Positions 1 to 5,948 of a DNA stretch of 6,137 nt are shown piece by piece. The stretch lies in NCBI GenBank assembly GCA_030628785.1, contig DAOVQI010000214.1, forward strand, positions 1 to 6,137, written 5' to 3'. The position numbers and the translations under genes are program-made. Below the pieces are notes generated by a model. It made no database searches and was not told the origin of the DNA. It saw only the letters and a program-made list of their open reading frames with translations. This DNA is from Bacteroidota bacterium. Lineage in GTDB: Bacteria > Bacteroidota > Bacteroidia > Bacteroidales > VadinHA17. Position 1 is the stretch's first letter. The number at the start of each line of letters is the position of its first letter.

Positions 1-65
1 CACCATTGCTTGGTACTAGTAGAGCGTTTCTTAATTAATATGGCAATAAATAAACATTAATCAGA

Positions 66-284
66 AATTTAATTAATCTAATTAACCTAATTGACCTAAT
101 TTCTCCCGAAGGGATGCCTATTATGATACTCGTCAGACCACTACTGCTGCCCGGCGATTAGTTTAGATTTGAAACATTGCAGTTATGTTATGGTTTATGT
201 AAAAAGTTAATGCATTTTAGTGGTCAGACGAGTAAATTTGGGTATTATTTAGGTCAATTAGAAATTAGAGTAATTAGAAATTTA
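66..284. repeat. Large imperfect palindrome with CTAATT-type repeats in both arms
   Basis: The left arm (about 66-104) contains 9-bp units of the form CTAATTRAC at 78-86 and 87-95 and a related unit at 96-104. The right arm (about 249-284) carries the same type of unit in opposite orientation. The clearest pairing is AATTGACCTAA (89-99) with TTAGGTCAATT (249-259), perfect over 11 bases. Inside these arms sits a second inverted pair (128-142 and 219-233). The whole could fold into a long interrupted hairpin of roughly 220 bases. It may be an inserted non-autonomous repeat element or a palindrome grown by repeat expansion; no flanking target duplication was recognised. Confidence 0.6.
128..233. 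repeat. Inverted pair of ACTCGTCAGAC-family arms
   Basis: ACTCGTCAGACCACT at 128-142 pairs with AGTGGTCAGACGAGT at 219-233 over 14 of 15 bases; the single mismatch is the central base of GTCNGAC. The arms enclose 76 bases. The same 12-base core, TACTCGTCAGAC, recurs at 4650-4661 in a compact perfect hairpin, so this is probably one copy of a dispersed palindromic repeat whose loop has been enlarged or never closed. The sequence between the arms codes for nothing recognisable. Confidence 0.65.
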
Positions 285-317
285 TATAATTTGATATGTT
301 ATTTCAAGAACGAATTA

Positions 318-485
318 CTAGTGTCGTGTCGACTGGTAATTGACGCTTTAATAATTCGCTAAGCGGTTCAAACGTTTGGCGAAGAAACCTCATGAGCGGG
401 TTGTAATTGTCGCCTTGCGGGAGCGAGTAAACCGCTAAGCGGCTAACGAATCTAACATGTAAAAATTCGCTTGACGTGACACTAG
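318..485. repeat. Nested imperfect palindrome, candidate MITE-like or structured element
   Basis: Four inverted pairs nest around a centre near position 400. They are CTAGTGTC (318-325) with GACACTAG (478-485), extended by a partly matching GTC block; CGCTAAGCGGTT (357-368) with AACCGCTAAGCG (429-440), 11 of 12; GGCGA (378-382) with TCGCC (410-414); and AACC (386-389) with GGTT (399-402). The element is about 168 bases, is clearly richer in GC than its flanks in the middle, and has no open frame of note. Perfect 8-bp ends suit a miniature inverted-repeat element; CTAG at both ends could be either part of the repeat or a 4-bp target duplication. A structured RNA is an alternative. Confidence 0.5.
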
Positions 486-498
486 GTGCTGGTATTTA

Positions 499-506
499 TA
501 CTTTTG
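499..506 (+). promoter_or_regulatory. Possible -7 box for ftsZ (TACTTTTG)
   Basis: TACTTTTG matches the Bacteroidota -7 consensus TAnnTTTG. The best upstream TTG (471-473) is 25 bases away, longer than the usual spacing of about 19-21, so the -33 element is weak. It would give a leader of about 170 bases before ftsZ that includes the 7-bp repeat tract. The match is short and could be chance. Confidence 0.3.
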
Positions 507-576
507 TCTTTTTAAGAAAAGCTAAAACAAATGTAAAAGCTAACAAGAATAATATGTTTCATGAAGATAATAGTAG

Positions 577-618
577 CTTATAACGTATAACTTATAACAA
601 ATAACAAATAACTTGAAT
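577..618. repeat. Imperfect 7-bp tandem repeat, six units
   Basis: Six consecutive 7-bp units run from 577 to 618: three of the form CNTATAA, two of CAAATAA and a diverged last unit CTTGAAT. The tract lies 61 bases before the ftsZ start, so it probably falls in the leader. Similar 7-bp periodicity with other unit sequences appears after ftsZ. Confidence 0.75.
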
Positions 619-679
619 ATAAAAAAGAGACTTTTAAAAACTGAATAATTACTTTTTTTATTCAATAAAACGAATCATC

Positions 680-2155
680 ATGTCTGAAGATTTAATGAAT
701 TTTGAACTCCCGGTTGAACGGTCTTCCATTATCAAAGTGATAGGTCTTGGAGGTGGGGGGAGTAATGCAGTAAACCATATGTTTCGCCAGGGGATTAAAG
801 ATGTAAACTTTATTGTATGCAATACCGATGCGCAAGCATTGAACAGCAGTCCGGTTCCGGTAAAGCTCCAAATAGGTGAATCCCTTACAGAAGGCAGGGG
901 ATCCGGAAATAAACCGGAAATCGGAAAACAAGCCGCCATTGAAAATCTCGATGATGTGATGGAAATTCTCTCAGGTAATACCAAAATGGTCTTTATTACA
1001 GCAGGAATGGGAGGAGGTACAGGTACCGGGGCTGCTCCGGTTATTGCCAAAGCTACAAAGGAAGTTGGAATCTTAACGGTTGCCATTGTAACCATTCCCT
1101 TCAATTTCGAAGGACAACAACGCATCAGTCAGGCTATCGAGGGACTAAACGAATTAAAAGAACACGTTGATTCGTTGCTGGTTATCAATAACGAAAAGCT
1201 TCGGGAGATACATGGCGATCTCAGACTTTCCGATGCATTTGCAATGGCTGATAATGTCTTGTCAATTGCCGCAAAAGGCATTGCTGAGATTATTACCCTG
1301 CATGGTTATATTAATGTTGATTTTGCCGATGTGGAAACCGTTATGAAAGATTCCGGTGTTGCTGTCATGGGTTCAGGGGTTGCAGAAGGTGAAAAAAGAG
1401 CCATTAAAGCTATCGAACAGGCGTTAACATCTCCATTACTAAATTCAAATGATATCACCGGGGCGAAAAGCATTCTATTGAACATCACATCCGGAACAAC
1501 CGATGAAATAAGTATGGATGAGGTAGGTGAAATAACTGACTACGTGAATGCAACGGCAGCTAATGATGCACTGATTATCTGGGGAACAGGTATAGAAGAA
1601 TCATTGGGAAGTAAAATCAATGTCACCATAATAGCTACCGGGTTCGAGGGCAATAGTATCCCTGAACTATATTTCATTGAGAAAAAAATGGACAGGGTTC
1701 CCTTAAAGGATGATATCCGAACCCGGCAAGTACAAGATGATATCCTTGAAGTGCAGGATAAAGATCTGGGAACATACTGGCTTGACGAGACGGATACAAG
1801 TCAGCGAAGAATTGATTTTGAAGTGTCTGATGTCGTTGAAAATGTCCGGTCACATAAAACAAATGAATCAAGTGAATCGGATGATCAGACCGATCAGAAA
1901 AAAACCACAAAACGAATACAGAAGCTAAAGCAGTCTCATGAATATTATAAAGAACAGGGATATCAGAGAAAGGAAGTGCAGGAGAATATTGATGAACTTG
2001 AGGATGAACCCGCTTATGTAAGGAAAAATATAAAACTTAAGCAACCTGAACATTCTTCGAAATCCAGAATTTCAAAATATTCCCTTTCTGAGGATGAGGA
2101 AAAGAAAGTCCAGCTAAAAACCGATAATTCATACCTGAATGATAATGTGGATTGA
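680..2155 (+). CDS. ftsZ: Cell division protein FtsZ
   Basis: FtsZ is the tubulin-like GTPase that polymerises under the membrane at mid-cell and recruits the division machinery. The 491-residue product shows the nucleotide-binding start IGLGGGGSNAVNHM (21-34), the tubulin signature GGGTGTG (111-117), and the T7 loop NVDFAD (212-217), whose D214 and D217 are the expected catalytic acids completing the active site of the next subunit. The folded core ends near residue 325. A charged, low-complexity linker of about 115 residues follows, then EPAYVRKNIKL (443-453) and a tail ending NSYLNDNVD, which I recognise as the Bacteroidota-type C-terminal peptide that binds membrane tethers such as FtsA. 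The ATG at 680 fits the family N-terminus (a short stretch before SSIIKV); M6 is a less likely alternative. No Shine-Dalgarno is visible, as is usual in the phylum. Length is longer than the roughly 380-residue E. coli protein because of the linker. No ftsA is seen upstream. Confidence 0.98.
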   Translation: MSEDLMNFELPVERSSIIKVIGLGGGGSNAVNHMFRQGIKDVNFIVCNTDAQALNSSPVPVKLQIGESLTEGRGSGNKPEIGKQAAIENLDDVMEILSGNTKMVFITAGMGGGTGTGAAPVIAKATKEVGILTVAIVTIPFNFEGQQRISQAIEGLNELKEHVDSLLVINNEKLREIHGDLRLSDAFAMADNVLSIAAKGIAEIITLHGYINVDFADVETVMKDSGVAVMGSGVAEGEKRAIKAIEQALTSPLLNSNDITGAKSILLNITSGTTDEISMDEVGEITDYVNATAANDALIIWGTGIEESLGSKINVTIIATGFEGNSIPELYFIEKKMDRVPLKDDIRTRQVQDDILEVQDKDLGTYWLDETDTSQRRIDFEVSDVVENVRSHKTNESSESDDQTDQKKTTKRIQKLKQSHEYYKEQGYQRKEVQENIDELEDEPAYVRKNIKLKQPEHSSKSRISKYSLSEDEEKKVQLKTDNSYLNDNVD

Positions 2156-2159
2156 TGGA

Positions 2160-2180
2160 GGAGCAAGGCGCAAGGAGCAT
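2160..2180. repeat. 7-bp tandem repeat GGMGCAW, three units
   Basis: Three successive 7-bp units with consensus GGMGCAW start five bases after the ftsZ stop codon. They lead into GCCGAAGGC (2182-2190), a short stem with a GAA loop. The unit differs from the other tracts in the window but the period is the same. Confidence 0.6.
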
Positions 2181-2216
2181 GGCCGAAGGCTAAATGTTGA
2201 ATGATGATTGTAGATT

Positions 2217-2233
2217 GTCCGAAGGACTCTTTT
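2217..2233 (+). terminator. Weak candidate terminator after ftsZ
   Basis: GTCC (2217-2220), loop GAA, GGAC (2224-2227) and then TCTTTT (2228-2233) form a four-pair stem followed by a short T run, 62 bases after the ftsZ stop. The stem is short for an intrinsic terminator, so this is only a candidate. Confidence 0.25.
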
Positions 2234-2280
2234 GGAGAGAATTGATAGGGCGAAGGGGAGATGGAGAGAAAGGGCGACAG

Positions 2281-2350
2281 ATTGAATATTGACTATTGGC
2301 TATTGAGAACTAGTACCCAGCACCCAGTACCCAGCACCCAGAACCCCAGT
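2281..2350. repeat. Two adjacent 7-bp tandem tracts (ATTGRNT, then ACCCAGY)
   Basis: The first tract has four units beginning ATTG (2281-2308). After a 6-base spacer, ACTAGT (2309-2314), a second tract runs from 2315 to about 2350: units ACCCAGC, ACCCAGT, ACCCAGC, ACCCAGA and a last one with an extra C. Two different unit sequences with the same 7-bp period lie almost back to back. Confidence 0.8.
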
Positions 2351-2475
2351 GAAATATGCTCCTTCCCTGATGAAATGTTTTCGTACCTCAAATTTTACCC
2401 CGACACAGTCATTCTTCCTTGCGGGGCAGGCAGGGCAAGCGTCGCATTTCACGGGGCAGGCCCAGCAACCAGAAA

Positions 2476-4593
2476 CTAATAAAACTTTGACCGTTTGTCA
2501 ACAATATTGGCGATTTTCTTCAGTGCTTCGAAAGCTTCATAATTAGCCCTGGCCTGATAGTTATTGTTTAATCTTACTTTTTCGATTTCAAAGTCTGATC
2601 CTTCGGGTTCGGAAATATTATTTACACGGATAATATAAACGCCATTATTGCCTGCAATAGGGCTTGAAATAGTGTCAAGAGGAGAATTAACAGCAGTGGC
2701 AATAACAACAGGTTCAATACCTGCCCCGGGGATCGAAAATGAATTAAGACTAATTGAACTGGCTTCTTCGATTTGTAAATTAAGACTGACAGCTAAGTCC
2801 TCAAGTGATTCTGTCCGGGAAATTTCCGCTTTCAGATCCTCAATGATTTTTTCAGCTTTCTTTATTTTTCTAACATTAAACTCGACATCGGATCTTACCT
2901 GTTTCAAAGGTGCAAATCCTTCTTCACGCACAGAAGTGAGATATGCAACAATAAACATATTACCCAGTTCGAATATAGCCTGGTCATTATAATCGAGAAC
3001 AATTTCATTCTCTTTGGTCTCATAAACTGCCCGGATCAAAGTCCGCGGGGATTCCAGTCCGGGTATTTGTTTATCGGTTTCCTGAATGTCATTTGCTGTT
3101 CTTTTTTCATAGCCTTGTTCTGCAATCGCAGCAATGAATTTCTCATAGGTATCATTCAATCCGGCAAAGCGGCTGGCTTCGGCATATATATTCTGATAAG
3201 TTGAAGATCCCGGTTCAACCTTTCGGTCGAGAATACCGATTTTATACTTCTTTACGGCTGTTCCCTGATCCAGGATTTCAATAATATGAAATCCAAATTG
3301 TGATTCGACAATCGTAAGATCACCTTTTTTACTCTCGAAGCAAGCATCATTAAACGGTTTTACCATTGCTCCTTCTTCAAACCAACCCAGGTCGCCTCCC
3401 AACTGGGCCGATCCCTGGTCATCGGAATTTATGGTAGCCACGATAGCGAAATCAATTCCTCCTTCAATCATGTTCTTAAGGCTATCCGCTTCACTTTTGG
3501 CTTGTTCATAATTTCGATTCTGATTGGGCGATATTAATATGTGTCTTGCATGTACAGAGTCGGGCAAATAGTTGATTGCAACCAGCTTAGCTAATTTATA
3601 CGTTTCCTCTTCAAAATACGGACCGAAAACATCACCAACATTTGCATCCTGGATAAATTCTTTAATGGTTTCAGGAAGTTCGTCGGGTTTATAGTTTTTG
3701 TCATCAAACGGAGTATCGGCCGAAAGATTGATAAACTGTGGTGTTTCCTCGCTTTCCTCAAAATCTTTTTTGATATTATTAATCCAGTCTTCAGCGTGTT
3801 TGATGTCCTCCCCGGTAGGTACAACTTCAAAAGCAATGTATTCGATATCTCTCGAGCCTGTTTGTTTATAATCTCTGTTGTGGTCTTTGTAATACTTTTC
3901 GAGATCAGATTGTGTTATGTTTACGAGGCTGTCGGGAACAGAATTAAATCGTTGGACAATGTAACTCAGGTCAATTCTCTTGTTCGATGAAAGGTATTCT
4001 TGTTCGGCCTGAAGCTGGGTAACATAAAGCCCCTTTGCGATCAGGTTATTATATTTAATGAAAGTCCGGTCCTGAAGGATTTCTTTTTCAAGAAATAACC
4101 AGTAAGCTCTCTGACCGGGATCATTATCAAGGGTTTTTAGAAACTGGATCAGGGCGGATTTATTTATTTGTCCTGTTTGCGGGTCGGAAAACAAATTCCG
4201 GATAATGGGGTGAGGGTTATTTCCCTGAACAAGGTCGAATAATTCATCCGAGCTGACCGTTATGCCCAGTTCTTTATACTCATCCGTAAGAACATAATCT
4301 CTGATAAGCTGCTGCCAGGTTTGTTCACGTATACTTTCATTGGTTGCCTCGTCGATTACTGACCTTCCTATTAATTTGTATACTTCAATGAGATTCTGGA
4401 TTTTTTGTTCATACACTTGGTATGAAATGGATTTGCCATTTATTTCAGCAAGTTCGTAAAATTTTTTGGATCCGAACGCCGGGCCGCTTCCCTGACCCAA
4501 AAAGTCACCCAGGACAAAAGCCAATAATGCCAGACCGATTACTACAGCTATCAATATTCCGGCTTTATTTCTGATTGTTTGTAGAGTTGCCAT
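2476..4593 (-). CDS. Membrane-anchored periplasmic peptidyl-prolyl isomerase, SurA/PpiD type
   Basis: Parvulin-type prolyl isomerases of this family sit in the inner membrane and help newly exported envelope proteins fold. The 705-residue product has a short basic N-terminus (TIRNKAG) and one membrane segment at about 12-31, giving an N-in topology like PpiD. A SurA/PpiD-like chaperone region follows (about 45-180). A parvulin domain lies near 345-440, marked by VHARHILIS (347-355), GGDLGWFEEGAMVKPF (399-414) and FGFHIIEI (433-440). The C-terminal part (about 500-690) resembles the remaining, probably non-catalytic, chaperone region of PpiD. I start at the ATG at 4593, giving MATLQTIRNK; a TTG one codon upstream (4596) would add one residue and is not needed. 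No Shine-Dalgarno is seen. The stop is TAG at 2478-2476, abutting a repeat tract. It lies 89 bases downstream of the CNNM/CBS gene on the same strand, with a possible promoter of its own. The family assignment is firm; the specific clients are unknown. Confidence 0.9.
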   Translation of the reverse strand: MATLQTIRNKAGILIAVVIGLALLAFVLGDFLGQGSGPAFGSKKFYELAEINGKSISYQVYEQKIQNLIEVYKLIGRSVIDEATNESIREQTWQQLIRDYVLTDEYKELGITVSSDELFDLVQGNNPHPIIRNLFSDPQTGQINKSALIQFLKTLDNDPGQRAYWLFLEKEILQDRTFIKYNNLIAKGLYVTQLQAEQEYLSSNKRIDLSYIVQRFNSVPDSLVNITQSDLEKYYKDHNRDYKQTGSRDIEYIAFEVVPTGEDIKHAEDWINNIKKDFEESEETPQFINLSADTPFDDKNYKPDELPETIKEFIQDANVGDVFGPYFEEETYKLAKLVAINYLPDSVHARHILISPNQNRNYEQAKSEADSLKNMIEGGIDFAIVATINSDDQGSAQLGGDLGWFEEGAMVKPFNDACFESKKGDLTIVESQFGFHIIEILDQGTAVKKYKIGILDRKVEPGSSTYQNIYAEASRFAGLNDTYEKFIAAIAEQGYEKRTANDIQETDKQIPGLESPRTLIRAVYETKENEIVLDYNDQAIFELGNMFIVAYLTSVREEGFAPLKQVRSDVEFNVRKIKKAEKIIEDLKAEISRTESLEDLAVSLNLQIEEASSISLNSFSIPGAGIEPVVIATAVNSPLDTISSPIAGNNGVYIIRVNNISEPEGSDFEIEKVRLNNNYQARANYEAFEALKKIANIVDKRSKFY

Positions 4594-4628
4594 CAAAAAA
4601 GATTGATTTGAATGAAAAATTCAGGCAG

Positions 4629-4636
4629 CAAATATA
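4629..4636 (-). promoter_or_regulatory. Possible -7 box for the prolyl isomerase gene (TATATTTG)
   Basis: Read on the - strand, TATATTTG matches the Bacteroidota -7 consensus TAnnTTTG and lies 35 bases before the ATG at 4593, a sensible leader length. No clear TTG -33 box is found; that position falls at the edge of the hairpin at 4651-4683. Confidence 0.45.
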
Positions 4637-4650
4637 TAAAAATTTTAAAT

Positions 4651-4683
4651 ACTCGTCAGACGACTTGGAGTCGTCTGACGAGT
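4651..4683 (-). terminator. Perfect 15-bp hairpin at the CNNM/CBS gene stop; likely dispersed palindrome, possible terminator
   Basis: ACTCGTCAGACGACT (4651-4665), loop TGG and AGTCGTCTGACGAGT (4669-4683) form a perfect 15-pair stem. Its last base is also the final base of the TAA stop of the upstream gene. On the - strand it is followed by an AT-rich stretch, ATTTAAAATTTTTATA, which is T-rich but not a clean T run. It may therefore end or attenuate transcription before the isomerase gene, or stabilise the 3' end of the upstream mRNA. The core is shared with the inverted pair at 128-233. Confidence 0.6.
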
Positions 4684-5948
4684 TATTTTTTACCGGCAAA
4701 TTTCAAGTTTACCAGTTCAACCTTTCTTTCGCTAACACGCAATATTTTGAAATCAAATGGATTAATTTTTATGTGTTGATTCAGGTTGGGTATGCTTTCG
4801 TGATGATATAGAATAAAACCTGCCAGCGTTTCATAATCGTCAATTTCAGGAATATTAAATTGATATTTCTCATTCAGATAATCAATTTCCAACCGCCCGG
4901 AAAAGATGAACTCATTATCACTTATTTGTTTTTCAACCAGTTGTGACGAATCATGTTCGTCTTCAATCTCTCCGAAGATTTCTTCCAGAATATCTTCAAT
5001 CGTTACCATTCCTGAAGTCCCGCCAAATTCATCCACTACTACAGCAATGCTTTTCTTTTCTTCAACAAACAGTTCAAGGAGCTTATTAGCGGGCATGGTT
5101 TCAGGAACAATTGAAACCTTTACGAGTTTTGATTTGATGCTTTTCAGGTTCTTAAAAAGATCTTTCATATTGGTATACCCGATGATATTGTCGATATTGT
5201 CTCTGTATATCAGAATTTTAGAAAGTCCGTTATCTATAAATTTTTGACGGAGTTCATCAATTGAACTGTTTTCTTCCAGTGCTATAATTTCAGTACGGGG
5301 GACCATACATTCCCTTAATTTAACGTTTGAAAAGTCAAGAGCATTTTGAAATATTTTCATATTCAGAGCCTCTTCATCTTTAGCATCAATCATTACCCGA
5401 CCCTCACTAATCAGGTGGTCCAGATCAATTTTACCAAATACCAAATCTTCCGGCTTTCCTGAAATTTTAACGTTAAACAAAGTCCTGAGGATAAAATGAG
5501 CCAGGAAAATGGTTATTTTGCTAACGGGATAAAATATCATGTAAAAGAACAATACGGGCAGGCTGAATAATCTGAGAAAAACATTGGGGCTAAGCAGGAA
5601 TACCGATTTTGGTAAAAACTCAGCCAAAAAAAGAATGATAAGAGTGGAAATAATGGTCTGAATGACCAATATATTGATATCTGAAGAAAAAAAACCGGAA
5701 ATCAAAGGTTCAAGGATGATTGCCATTAAAATACCGTAAATAACCAGGGCGATATTGTTACCGATCAACATGGTTACAAGATACTGACCGGGGTTACGGG
5801 TAAATACAGAAAGAACTCTGGAATTGAATGTTCCCTGTTTTTTTTCAAATTCGATCCTGAGTTTATTGGATGAGATGAATGCAGTTTCCATACCTGAGAA
5901 AAAGGCATAAAACAGTACGGTAATTGCTATAATAAATAAATGATTCAA
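4683..5948 (-). CDS. CNNM/CorC-family membrane protein with CBS pair (hemolysin-type, GldE-like)
   Basis: This family of inner-membrane proteins (DUF21/CNNM plus CBS domains, often labelled hemolysin or CorC) is linked to magnesium or other divalent-cation export; the Bacteroidota relative GldE is tied to gliding and secretion. The 421-residue product has a DUF21 region with about four membrane segments (1-150), including AFFSGMETAF (15-24) and LAEFLPKSV (108-116). Two CBS domains follow: CBS1 near 213-262, starting at MVPRTEI (215-221), and CBS2 near 275-326, ending in VDEFGGTSGMVTIEDILEEI (305-324). A CorC/HlyC C-terminal domain spans about 340-418. The start is TTG at 5948: an in-frame TGA lies 18 bases upstream with no ATG between, and the next ATG (M20) would cut into the first membrane segment and the FFSG motif. 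It precedes the isomerase gene on the same strand. I do not assign gldE because no gldD or other gld gene is seen. Confidence 0.92.
   Translation of the reverse strand: MNHLFIIAITVLFYAFFSGMETAFISSNKLRIEFEKKQGTFNSRVLSVFTRNPGQYLVTMLIGNNIALVIYGILMAIILEPLISGFFSSDINILVIQTIISTLIILFLAEFLPKSVFLLSPNVFLRLFSLPVLFFYMIFYPVSKITIFLAHFILRTLFNVKISGKPEDLVFGKIDLDHLISEGRVMIDAKDEEALNMKIFQNALDFSNVKLRECMVPRTEIIALEENSSIDELRQKFIDNGLSKILIYRDNIDNIIGYTNMKDLFKNLKSIKSKLVKVSIVPETMPANKLLELFVEEKKSIAVVVDEFGGTSGMVTIEDILEEIFGEIEDEHDSSQLVEKQISDNEFIFSGRLEIDYLNEKYQFNIPEIDDYETLAGFILYHHESIPNLNQHIKINPFDFKILRVSERKVELVNLKFAGKK

Larger units (their letters stand above)
1..679. other. Gene-free, repeat-rich region upstream of ftsZ
   Basis: No convincing gene is visible in these 679 bases on either strand. 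The longest open frame (177-362, + strand) has no recognisable domain and lies across a palindrome, so I do not call it. The interval is AT-rich and made mostly of repeats, described separately: a palindrome at 66-284, a nested palindrome at 318-485 and 7-bp tandem units at 577-618. A direct repeat AAAAGCTAA occurs at 517-525 and 535-543. In most bacteria ftsA lies just before ftsZ; here no ftsA end is seen within 679 bases, so either ftsZ stands apart from the division cluster or the ftsA-ftsZ gap has been expanded by repeats. The window does not reach far enough to tell. Confidence 0.75.
2156..2475. other. Gene-free convergent gap with low-complexity repeats
   Basis: These 320 bases separate the ends of ftsZ (+) and the prolyl isomerase gene (-). 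Open frames of about 70 codons here (2261-2479 and 2349-2546, + strand) are read through low-complexity repeats and overlap the isomerase end, so they are not called. The content is purine-rich sequence, several 7-bp tandem tracts, a 10-bp direct repeat CGGGGCAGGC (2422-2431 and 2452-2461), and a weak hairpin at 2217-2233. No strong intrinsic terminator is visible for either gene. Confidence 0.75.

Noticed and set aside
12..20. GGTACTAGT at 12-20 matching ACTAGTACC at 2309-2317 as a long-range inverted repeat
   Set aside because: Only nine bases, centred on a palindromic hexamer, with no similarity in the flanks.
177..362. 61-codon + strand open frame upstream of ftsZ
   Set aside because: It runs across the right arm of a palindrome and into the next element, with no recognisable domain or start signal.
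430..485. Integron attC-like site (GGCTAACG near 441-448, folded palindrome)
   Set aside because: The RYYYAAC/GTTRRRY pair at the two ends is missing on both strands, and no integrase or cassette is near.
508..521. CTTTT-TAAG-AAAAG hairpin as a terminator
   Set aside because: The stem is five A-T-rich pairs in an AT-rich region, with no T run after it and no gene upstream to end.
658..1125. 155-codon - strand open frame inside ftsZ
   Set aside because: It lies antisense to the highly conserved FtsZ GTPase core, and its composition is what a reverse reading of that core would give.
2281..2350. CRISPR array
   Set aside because: Units are 7 bp and directly abutting, with no spacers.
4594..4596. 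TTG one codon upstream of the isomerase ATG as the start
   Set aside because: The ATG at 4593 gives the expected MATLQTIRNK N-terminus, so a rarer start is unnecessary.
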